DNA from: Acetobacter orientalis
GTDB lineage: Bacteria; Pseudomonadota; Alphaproteobacteria; Acetobacterales; Acetobacteraceae
Length of the DNA stretch: 40,621 bases
NCBI RefSeq assembly: GCF_000963965.1
Contig: NZ_BAMX01000015.1
Coordinates: forward strand, 1-40,621
Direction: 5' to 3'
In this document: piece by piece, positions 34,758 to 40,621 of the stretch
How positions within the stretch are numbered: the first letter of the stretch is position 1
How the letters are laid out: every line of letters begins with the position of its first letter
Notes under the pieces: model-generated
What the model was told of the DNA's origin: nothing
Seen by the model: the letters and a program-made list of their open reading frames with translations, nothing else
The model's database searches: none
Program-made: the position numbers and the translations under genes

Positions 34758-35911
34758 CCCTTCCCATCGCTTCTCTCGTTTCTGTCACGCCGGGGGTTAT
34801 TAGCCCCGGTGGTACGGTAAGCGTGCTTTCTGGCTTGCTATTTTCAACAAACACAGCCCTACAACAGGGTATTTCTGTTTTTATGAACGCGGCAGATGTC
34901 GCGAGCCTGTGCGGTGCTACAAGCCCAGAGGCCAGCATTGCCAGTATCTATTTTTCAGCCTACACCAACGCCCAAGACCTGCCAGAAAAACTCTATATTT
35001 TTCAACTCCCCCCCACCCCGGTAGAGGCAGACTATGGTACTTATCTTGCCACTGCCGCCGCACAAAAAACAGACTGGGCGCCGTTCTTGTTTGCTCAAGA
35101 GCCAACCGCTACGGCCAAAACCCAAATTGCCACATGGCTTGCCGCTAACCCCAACCGCTACTGGGGCATTATACCCGATGCAGACCCCGCCATTCTTACC
35201 AGTAATGCCAGCACCTGCTTTGGTGCTACAGTAAAAGCGCAAAATATTCCGGGCATAACCTGCCTTAATAATACAGACGGCACAGGCCTTTTAGCCGCAG
35301 CACTCTGCCTTGGGTGGGCCGCAAGCCTTAACCCGCAGCGTAGTTTGGGGCGCACAACGCTTATGTTCCGTAATAATGGCGGCGTTAGCCCGGCACAGCT
35401 CAGCGCCACCCAAGCCGAAAACTTGCTCAATAATGGGTATAGTTTTTATGGTAGCTATAAAACAACAGACACAACATTCAGCTTTCTCAACAATGGTGCC
35501 GTAAGTGGCCCCTTTGCCTGGGCCGATAGTTATATTAACCAAATTTGGATGAACGCCAGCTTTCAAGCAGATCTGCTCAAGCTGTTTACCAATGCCGGGC
35601 AAATTCCCTACACTACGCAGGGTGATACGCAAATTGCCACATCTGTGCAAAATACCATTGATACAGCCCTCTCTTTTGGAGCCATTCAGCCCAATGTCAG
35701 CCTGTCTGCCTCTCAAGCGCAGGCGGTTAATGCACAGGCTGGCCGCACAATAGACAGCGTGCTGTCTACACGTGGGTGGTATTTGTTACCCGGTGCATCG
35801 ACAGCGTCTGCCGCCACCCGTGCCAGCCGCGGGGCGGTGCAGGGGCGGTTTTTCTATACCGATGGTGAGTCCGTGCAGGCCATCACCCTTGCGTCTATTG
35901 AGGTGCAATAA
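34754..35911 (+). CDS. Tail sheath-like protein (DUF3383 family)
   Basis: 385 residues, normal for DUF3383. Typical features are the Ala-Ser-Leu-Val-Ser-Val-Thr-Pro-Gly-Val start, Phe-Phe-Ser-Ala-Tyr-type segment near 65, Tyr-Trp-Gly-Ile-Ile-Pro-Asp near 137, Asn-Asn-Gly-Tyr-Ser-Phe-Tyr-Gly-Ser-Tyr near 227 and a final Gly-Arg-Phe-Phe-Tyr-Thr-Asp-Gly-Glu-Ser-Val-Gln. DUF3383 proteins form the sheath of contractile tails, so this phage was probably a myovirus. The start overlaps the previous stop in an ATGA. Confidence 0.88.
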   Translation: MTLPIASLVSVTPGVISPGGTVSVLSGLLFSTNTALQQGISVFMNAADVASLCGATSPEASIASIYFSAYTNAQDLPEKLYIFQLPPTPVEADYGTYLATAAAQKTDWAPFLFAQEPTATAKTQIATWLAANPNRYWGIIPDADPAILTSNASTCFGATVKAQNIPGITCLNNTDGTGLLAAALCLGWAASLNPQRSLGRTTLMFRNNGGVSPAQLSATQAENLLNNGYSFYGSYKTTDTTFSFLNNGAVSGPFAWADSYINQIWMNASFQADLLKLFTNAGQIPYTTQGDTQIATSVQNTIDTALSFGAIQPNVSLSASQAQAVNAQAGRTIDSVLSTRGWYLLPGASTASAATRASRGAVQGRFFYTDGESVQAITLASIEVQ

Positions 35912-35913
35912 CA

Positions 35914-36351
35914 ATGTCTGAGTACGATATTACAGCCGCCAACTCGGTTTTTACACTCACCGTACCGGGCCTTTATAACGCCCCCATAACCTTGCAAAAC
36001 TACGCAGCAGACCGCGCGTTTGAAACAGAAAGCCGCGAACTGGCCGAAACCGCCATGAGCATAGATGGCTACCTTAACGCAGGCTGGGTGCCCAACCCGG
36101 TTACGCAAACCATCAGCCTTGCCGCCAACAGTGAAAGCGCATTGGTGTTTGAAGCCATTGTTATGGCCCAAGATGCCCGGCGCGGCCTGTACCGCATGGG
36201 GGCAGAAATTCAACTTCCTGCCATTGGCCGTAAATACACTATGGTACGCGGGCTTTTGCGGTCTTTGGTAAGCATACCCGGCGCTGGCCGCGTGCTAGAA
36301 GCCCGCCGGTTTGAAATCGTGTGGGAGCGGGTGCTACCCGCCGCCCTGTAA
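35914..36351 (+). CDS. Phage tail tube protein (DUF3277-like)
   Basis: 145 residues, two bases after the sheath gene, the usual place for the tube protein of contractile tails. Asp-Ile-Thr-Ala-Ala-Asn-Ser-Val-Phe near the start, Asn-Tyr-Ala-Ala-Asp-Arg-Ala-Phe near 30 and a Ser-Ile-Asp-Gly-Tyr-Leu-Asn-Ala-Gly-Trp segment near 50 resemble DUF3277-type tubes. The end (Glu-Ile-Val-Trp-Glu) is beta-strand-like. No catalytic function expected. Confidence 0.78.
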   Translation: MSEYDITAANSVFTLTVPGLYNAPITLQNYAADRAFETESRELAETAMSIDGYLNAGWVPNPVTQTISLAANSESALVFEAIVMAQDARRGLYRMGAEIQLPAIGRKYTMVRGLLRSLVSIPGAGRVLEARRFEIVWERVLPAAL

Positions 36352-36359
36352 GGCATAGC

Positions 36360-36818
36360 ATGAAAACGCTTGATTACACCTGCACACACCCCGGCGCAGA
36401 CCACGGAAAATGCTTTAAACTGACACGTATGGACGCTTTTAGCGCAGACCAATGGGCACGCCATTGCCTGCAAGCGGCCGTGCGCGGCGGGGCGCAAGTG
36501 GGGGCAGACCTTGCCCAAGCGGGCCTTGCCGGTCTGGCCGCCTTGGGCATAGAAATTTTTGGCTTTATGGAAGAAACCGCACTCGACAAAGCCCTAGACC
36601 GCCTTATGCACTGCGTTAGCTTACGCCCAGACCCCACAAACCCCGCCCTAACACGCCCCGTTATTGCCGCAGACTTTGAAGAGCCCGAAACACTAGGCCT
36701 TGTGAGGGCAGAGGTATTTCGCCTGCATGTGGGTTTTTTACTGGCCGCCGCACACCAGCTTTTCCCCGTTGTGGCGGCCTTACTGGGCGAGCCACCGCCC
36801 CAGCCACCCAATGCGTAA
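36360..36818 (+). CDS. Phage tail assembly chaperone (short product)
   Basis: 152 residues ending in the Pro-rich Glu-Pro-Pro-Pro-Gln-Pro-Pro-Asn-Ala. It lies between the tail tube and tape-measure genes, as tail assembly chaperones do. An Arg-Met-Asp-Ala-Phe-Ser-Ala-Asp-Gln-Trp-Ala start and a Leu-Asp-Arg-Leu-Met-His segment near 77 are helical. Chaperones hold the tape-measure protein before tube assembly. A T-TTT-TTA slippery sequence at 36734-36740 allows a longer product in the -1 frame. Confidence 0.78.
   Translation: MKTLDYTCTHPGADHGKCFKLTRMDAFSADQWARHCLQAAVRGGAQVGADLAQAGLAGLAALGIEIFGFMEETALDKALDRLMHCVSLRPDPTNPALTRPVIAADFEEPETLGLVRAEVFRLHVGFLLAAAHQLFPVVAALLGEPPPQPPNA
36734..36740 (+). 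other. Slippery heptamer TTTTTTA, predicted -1 frameshift site
   Basis: In the zero frame the bases read T-TTT-TTA, an exact X-XXY-YYZ slippery site. It is 26 codons before the zero-frame stop (36816-36818). The -1 frame is open through this region to 37009 and has no start codon of its own before its conserved-looking part. Confidence 0.6.
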
Positions 36819-37009
36819 ATCTCTCTCCCGCTTTAGCTGCGGTTATAGGGGCAGGGCTTGCTACCCTACACGATCTTAAAACCCATTACGATAGCGAAGA
36901 CCTTTACCTTCTTCTCGAAGTCGCATCGGTGCAAAGTTACAACCGCCTTCAGGCAACCTGTGGCCAGCAAAGCCCCGCCACCCCCTATTTGGGAGCCCCC
37001 ACCCCATGA
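36740..37009 (+). CDS. -1 frame extension of the tail assembly chaperone (gpGT-like product)
   Basis: Reading on in the -1 frame from the slippery site adds about 89 residues and ends at a TGA at 37007-37009, overlapping the tape-measure ATG as ATGA. The part after the zero-frame stop is protein-like: Asn-Leu-Ser-Pro-Ala-Leu-Ala-Ala-Val-Ile-Gly, then Tyr-Asp-Ser-Glu-Asp-Leu-Tyr-Leu-Leu-Leu-Glu-Val and Tyr-Asn-Arg-Leu-Gln-Ala. No ATG, GTG or TTG precedes it in this frame after the slip site, so a frameshift is the simplest route. The long product would be about 216 residues, as in the gpG/gpGT pair of lambda-like phages. The exact slip point is uncertain, since the first 25 shifted residues are unremarkable. 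Confidence 0.6.
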   Translation, partial: TGRRTPAFPRCGGLTGRATAPATQCVNLSPALAAVIGAGLATLHDLKTHYDSEDLYLLLEVASVQSYNRLQATCGQQSPATPYLGAPTP

Positions 37010-38244
37010 GCAGCACCGTGCTAGATGAGCTGGTTATTCGCCTAGGGCTAGACACCGGCCCCATGCAGGCCACTGCCCAAAAAGCATTAGGCACACTAGA
37101 CCAACTTGAACAAAAAAATACGGCATTAAGCAAAAGCCTTATTCAAACAGGTAAAACAGCAACGGCCTCTCTCAGCACCATGCGGCGCGAGGCATTGGGC
37201 CTGCTCGGTTTGGTCAGTGGGGGGCGGGGGCTTGGGGCTGTGTTGCAAACACTTGCACCCAATGCCAAGCAACCGCTTAAAAAGACTCTAGCCCCTAAAA
37301 CCTTTGCACAAGGGCTTAAAAAACAGCCCCTCCCACAACGGCAAAGCACACGTGCAAAAAGGCTTCCTGCATTTTATACGCAAAATTTTGCACAATCGCT
37401 TACACGCTCTACGGCTCTAGCGCCTGTTTTTGTAAAACAAGACCCGTACCACACGGCTAAGCCTGCACAACAGCACATAATGCCACGCTTGTACTCTGGG
37501 CCTGTTTTAGCTAAAAAAATACAAACTGGCGGAGGGAGTGTTAAAGAAAGTTCCTTTTCTAAAAACCTATTCTTTCCAAAAAATACACCCGCTTTACGCT
37601 TTACCCCTAAACAGGCCGGGCATTTTAGCCCTCACCACTTTGCCGGGCGGGGTAGCCAGTTTGCGGCTCTGCCTTCACCCACTATAGTGGTGCCGGGGGG
37701 GCAGCGTTCTTCCACACCAACACCCGCGCGTTTAAAGGTGGGTAGGGCAGTGCCACGCTCATTGCATCAAAACAGTCTATCCGGGCATTTCCCTTTTGCT
37801 GGGGCTAAACAAAGCAATGTACAAACACCATTAGCGGGTTATACCTTGCGGTACAGCCAAAAGGGGCAACACGCCCTGCGCACCCGCACTCTTGGCCATG
37901 TGGGGCGGGTTGCGCCGCGCGCCGTGGGGCAAGCATCTGGTTTTGCAATGGCTTCGGGTTTGCCAACACAGGCACATAGGGGTGGCCTGCATAAGCAGGG
38001 TGTCGTGTTACCGCCGCCAGTGCCAATGCCAGTACCTGCGGCTCAGCTTCTTACTTTTGCCACGCTGCCAACGCCACAACATGCAGCAACACCATCATCG
38101 GTGGCTGCGCAAACTACTTATATTGGGCCGGTTACTATTTCTGTGCCATCAGGCAACCCACAAGCCATAGCAGAGGCTTTGCGGGCTATGGGGGCCCATA
38201 CCAACCACACACTGGCCAGTTTAGCGACACGCGGTGCGGTTTAA
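37006..38244 (+). CDS. Short tail tape-measure protein, probably shortened
   Basis: 412 residues, where tape measures are usually 700 to over 1,000. The N-terminus (Leu-Asp-Glu-Leu-Val-Ile-Arg-Leu-Gly-Leu-Asp...Ala-Leu-Gly-Thr-Leu-Asp-Gln-Leu-Glu-Gln) and the C-terminus (Tyr-Ile-Gly-Pro-Val-Thr-Ile-Ser-Val-Pro-Ser...Ala-Leu-Arg-Ala-Met-Gly-Ala-His) match tape-measure ends. The middle is basic and Pro/Gln-rich, without the usual long helices or hydrophobic segments, so the core may be lost. At about 1.5 angstrom per residue the tail would be near 60 nm. Start overlaps the chaperone extension stop. Confidence 0.75.
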   Translation: MSSTVLDELVIRLGLDTGPMQATAQKALGTLDQLEQKNTALSKSLIQTGKTATASLSTMRREALGLLGLVSGGRGLGAVLQTLAPNAKQPLKKTLAPKTFAQGLKKQPLPQRQSTRAKRLPAFYTQNFAQSLTRSTALAPVFVKQDPYHTAKPAQQHIMPRLYSGPVLAKKIQTGGGSVKESSFSKNLFFPKNTPALRFTPKQAGHFSPHHFAGRGSQFAALPSPTIVVPGGQRSSTPTPARLKVGRAVPRSLHQNSLSGHFPFAGAKQSNVQTPLAGYTLRYSQKGQHALRTRTLGHVGRVAPRAVGQASGFAMASGLPTQAHRGGLHKQGVVLPPPVPMPVPAAQLLTFATLPTPQHAATPSSVAAQTTYIGPVTISVPSGNPQAIAEALRAMGAHTNHTLASLATRGAV

Positions 38245-38311
38245 ACTCCACTCTGCCACGCTATGGCATCGCACCGCATATATGCTCATTTTGTAAAAGG
38301 AGAGAAGCCCC

Positions 38312-39079
38312 ATGCCCATGTTACCCGTTAGCTTGCCCTCGGTCTGGTCTGTACCTGTGGCAGCCGGGGTGCCTGCTTTATTGGGGCAGTCTGTTGCTAA
38401 TGGGGTGCGGGCGGCGGCCTCTGTTACCCTTGGCTCTGTGTTAGAGGATGCTCTTATTACAAATGCCGCTGGCCAGTGGGGCATTTTTTCAGCCAGTGGG
38501 CAGTGTGTGCTTTCCGCAGCGCATGTAGTGAGTGTTGAGGCTGAAAGCCACTACCACATTGCCACAGCCCCGTTAGAAGATGGCGGTTTTGTCTCGTACA
38601 GCAAAGTGGCCACCCCCCGCACCCACCGCGTGCAAATGGTATGCGATGGCTCAGAGGTGGGGCTTGGCTCTTCTCTTACAGGGGTTTTTATGCCCCCAGA
38701 ATTAACAGAGAGGGGCAGCGCAGGTGCATTGTATGTTCGTAAAGCGTTTTTTGAAACATTAAGCCAAATAGAGGCAGACCTTGCCCTTTATGCCGTGCTT
38801 ACCCCAGAGCGTAAATATAGCGCTGTCAACGTTACTGGCCACCGCTGGCTGCGCAATGCCCGGCACGGTATTACCATGCCGGTGGTAGAAATTACGTTGC
38901 AAGAAGTACGCCTTGCCCCAACCCCACTTTATACCAACACCCGCCAACCGCAGGGGCAGGCAGTGGTGTGCGGGGGTATGGTGCCTGCACAAAGTGGTGC
39001 CAACTCTACGGCACAAAATAGCCTGTCTGGCTCTGTAAATAATACATCTTGGGCCAGTATGGGGGCAGGCGTGTTATGA
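38312..39079 (+). CDS. Phage tail protein between tape measure and baseplate plug
   Basis: 255 residues; AGGAGA lies upstream of the ATG. Beta-rich, with Ala-Ala-Ser-Val-Thr-Leu-Gly-Ser-Val-Leu near 40, Gly-Ser-Ala-Gly-Ala-Leu-Tyr-Val-Arg-Lys-Ala-Phe near 135 and Met-Pro-Val-Val-Glu-Ile-Thr-Leu-Gln-Glu-Val-Arg near 190. Ser/Asn/Thr-rich C-terminus. The place fits a distal-tail or baseplate-initiation protein, but I do not recognise the family. Ends in an ATGA overlap. Confidence 0.7.
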   Translation: MPMLPVSLPSVWSVPVAAGVPALLGQSVANGVRAAASVTLGSVLEDALITNAAGQWGIFSASGQCVLSAAHVVSVEAESHYHIATAPLEDGGFVSYSKVATPRTHRVQMVCDGSEVGLGSSLTGVFMPPELTERGSAGALYVRKAFFETLSQIEADLALYAVLTPERKYSAVNVTGHRWLRNARHGITMPVVEITLQEVRLAPTPLYTNTRQPQGQAVVCGGMVPAQSGANSTAQNSLSGSVNNTSWASMGAGVL

Positions 39080-39396
39080 GCGCACAAGCAACACCATTGG
39101 TTATGGTGCCTTTGGCGCAACAGGCCGCACAAGTGCTTAAAGTGCCGTTGTCTGGCACGGTTACGCAAATTGCCTTACGCCAGCGTAGTACCGGTTTATA
39201 TGCCGAGTTTTGGCAAAACGACACACGCTGCCTTGCAGGTATACTCTGCCAAGACCGCACATGGCTGATACGGAGCAAAGCCCTTGGTATAGCCGGAGAC
39301 TTTTGCTTTATAGACACACAAGGCACCCAAGACCCTACCTATACCGGCTTAGGGAGCCGTTACCTACTGCTCTACCGTGCAGGGTGGCCTGCATGA
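39076..39396 (+). CDS. Phage baseplate plug protein
   Basis: 106 residues from the ATG at 39076. Small beta-rich protein with Gln-Ile-Ala-Leu-Arg-Gln-Arg near 30, Ala-Gly-Ile-Leu-Cys near 54, Ala-Gly-Asp-Phe-Cys-Phe-Ile-Asp near 74 and Asp-Pro-Thr-Tyr-Thr-Gly-Leu-Gly-Ser-Arg-Tyr-Leu-Leu-Leu-Tyr at the end. This matches small plug proteins next to the hub in contractile-tail phages. Both ends overlap neighbours in ATGA. Confidence 0.75.
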   Translation: MSAQATPLVMVPLAQQAAQVLKVPLSGTVTQIALRQRSTGLYAEFWQNDTRCLAGILCQDRTWLIRSKALGIAGDFCFIDTQGTQDPTYTGLGSRYLLLYRAGWPA

Positions 39397-40391
39397 GTGG
39401 CAGCATAGGGCAAAACACCGGGCAACCCAGCTTTGTGCCGCGCAAAGTGCGGGTTATTTTTAGGCTGTTGGGTCATAGTTTTGGTACAACTGGTGCAGAT
39501 ACTGTCACGTTAGATGGCCTCCATGTGCAGGCTGATATTACGCAGGCCCAATTCCCGGCAGCCGAGAGTGCAACAGTGCGCCTACAAGGTGTACAACCCG
39601 ACCTTATAAACCGCCTAAGCCTTGCTGCACCTAATTTAAACACCCAAAACGCAAGCGAGTTAACGTTGGCAAGCCTCCAGCCCGATGGCACCGTGGCCGT
39701 TGTGTTTCAAGGTGGCGTAACTCTGGCATATGCAGACTACACAAACGCACCAGAAAATAGTTTTGTTGTGCAGGCGTTTTCATCAGCACTACCAAATGCT
39801 CTTGCCGCACCACCAACAAGTTTTAAAGGGCGTGTGCCCGCCAGCCAGCTTATGGGGGCTATTGCCAGTAAAGCCGGGCTACGGTTTGTTAATTACGGTG
39901 TGCAGGCCATGTTTTATAACCCTTATTGCTACGGTAGCCCCGGCCAACAACTTGCACAATGTTTGGAAACCACCCCCATGCGGGTCGGTTTGGGGCGCGG
40001 GCAATTATCTGTTTGGCCCATAACGCAGGCTATCCAAAGCGGGCAAAGTGGTGGGCAAACAACGCAAGCATACTCTGTTGCCACAGCCTCTGCCCCCACT
40101 ACTCTTATGCAAAAAGAGAAAAGCCAAACAGCACAGGCTATAGAAGTTTCTGCCGCAACTGGCCTTATAGGGTATCCCTCTTGGTCTGCTGGGGGGCTGG
40201 TGTTGCGTATGCTTTTTAATGCACAGGTAGGGTTTAATACGGTGCTGCATTTGCAAAGCCGTTATCAACCTGCCGGGTGGGGGGCGCAGGGGGCTGGCCT
40301 ATGGCGCGTGGTGCAAGCCTACCATAGTTTACAAACAGAAACCCCAAACGGCGCATGGTTTACAGACGTTATTGCTCAAGCCGAGGTCTAG
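39393..40391 (+). CDS. Phage baseplate hub protein
   Basis: 332 residues from the ATG at 39393, which overlaps the plug stop. Gly-Ala-Asp-Thr-Val-Thr-Leu-Asp-Gly-Leu-His-Val-Gln-Ala near 30, Val-Arg-Leu-Gln-Gly-Val near 57 and Gln-Leu-Met-Gly-Ala-Ile-Ala near 150 fit the hub proteins that follow plug genes. The usual place, between plug and spike, supports the call. It is the last phage gene in the window; spike, baseplate wedge, fibre and lysis genes would follow if present. Confidence 0.75.
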   Translation: MSGSIGQNTGQPSFVPRKVRVIFRLLGHSFGTTGADTVTLDGLHVQADITQAQFPAAESATVRLQGVQPDLINRLSLAAPNLNTQNASELTLASLQPDGTVAVVFQGGVTLAYADYTNAPENSFVVQAFSSALPNALAAPPTSFKGRVPASQLMGAIASKAGLRFVNYGVQAMFYNPYCYGSPGQQLAQCLETTPMRVGLGRGQLSVWPITQAIQSGQSGGQTTQAYSVATASAPTTLMQKEKSQTAQAIEVSAATGLIGYPSWSAGGLVLRMLFNAQVGFNTVLHLQSRYQPAGWGAQGAGLWRVVQAYHSLQTETPNGAWFTDVIAQAEV

Positions 40392-40402
40392 CAGGGCAAA
40401 AA

Positions 40403-40434
40403 GTGCATATGGTGCATATGGTGCATATGGTGCA
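40403..40434. repeat. Three and a half copies of GTGCATATG
   Basis: Nine-base tandem repeat, three full copies and GTGCA, just after the hub stop. Each unit contains the palindrome CATATG, so the array is nearly self-complementary and could also bind a protein. Confidence 0.9.
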
Positions 40435-40539
40435 CGCACATGTCCTGCCTCAGGTCTCCAAAGTCAATGCACACAAAAGAATGCTGCAAAATAGAGTTAA
40501 TTTTAATGGATTTGTGCATGTTTTTTCTTAAATGGCGAG

Positions 40540-40569
40540 TCTAAGTCTAAGTCTAAGTCTAAGTCTAAG
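40540..40569. repeat. Five copies of TCTAAG
   Basis: Five perfect tandem hexamers in a stretch without a recognised gene. In one frame they read Ser-Lys repeats, but no start codon is visible. Confidence 0.95.
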
Positions 40570-40596
40570 CCCACACCCCACACCCCACACCCCACA
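40570..40596. repeat. Nearly four copies of CCCCACA
   Basis: A heptamer repeat directly adjoining the TCTAAG array: one partial and three full copies. The seven-base unit would shift frame if copies changed within a gene. Confidence 0.9.
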
Positions 40597-40621
40597 CCAC
40601 ACAACCGGAATATACGGCTTA

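Overview
The window looks like a chromosomal segment of an acetic acid bacterium or close relative (Acetobacteraceae, Alphaproteobacteria). This is inferred from gene content, not from a marker gene: a sorbosone-dehydrogenase-family protein, a Tat-exported FAD oxidoreductase coupled to a c-type cytochrome, large TonB-dependent receptors, and moderately GC-rich coding DNA. No rRNA, tRNA, CRISPR array, transposase or integrase was recognised.

Left part (1 to about 12,080), ordinary host genes. It holds the 3' end of an unknown Cys-repeat protein that opens with a (GCCAGT)7 tandem repeat. Then come an M3 oligopeptidase with an upstream META-domain lipoprotein, nicotinamidase PncA, a two-gene unknown operon, a UPF0126/TRIC-like membrane protein, a c-type cytochrome cotranscribed with an FAD oxidoreductase of the D-amino-acid oxidase fold, a large TonB-dependent receptor, a small unknown protein and a LysE-type exporter. 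The oxidoreductase appears circularly permuted: the motifs that normally end the D-amino-acid oxidase chain come before the FAD-binding GxGxxG motif.

Middle and right part (about 12,098 to 40,391), a tailed-phage gene set on the + strand behind a divergent C1/LexA-like repressor. Early block: repressor, an 18-bp perfect palindromic operator, an HTH protein, a replication-type protein, an unknown protein and a possible late regulator. Packaging block: TerS-like protein and TerL. Head and tail block: DUF1073-type portal, DUF2213 prohead protease with scaffold, decoration protein, DUF2184 major capsid, DUF4054 connector, neck proteins, DUF3383 sheath-like protein, tail tube, tail chaperone with a probable -1 frameshift extension, a very short tape measure, and baseplate plug and hub proteins. 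The sheath-like and plug proteins suggest a contractile tail. The phage continues beyond the window or is incomplete, since no lysis, tail-fibre or integrase genes are seen.

The phage genes are in canonical order but are split by two sets of bacterial genes. Between the early and packaging blocks lie a second TonB-dependent receptor, a secreted phospholipase-C-like phosphodiesterase and a sorbosone-dehydrogenase-family protein. Between TerL and portal lie the tRNA-modification gene trhO, a small acidic protein and an exported Dabb-domain protein. Either the prophage carries cargo, or it is an old, partly domesticated cluster into which host genes have moved.

Several phage proteins carry long Pro/Ala/Thr/Gln/Ser-rich insertions, and short tandem repeats occur at both window edges and inside the protease gene. 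Perfect palindromes that could be operators lie upstream of the first TonB receptor, the sorbosone-dehydrogenase-family gene and the terminase genes.
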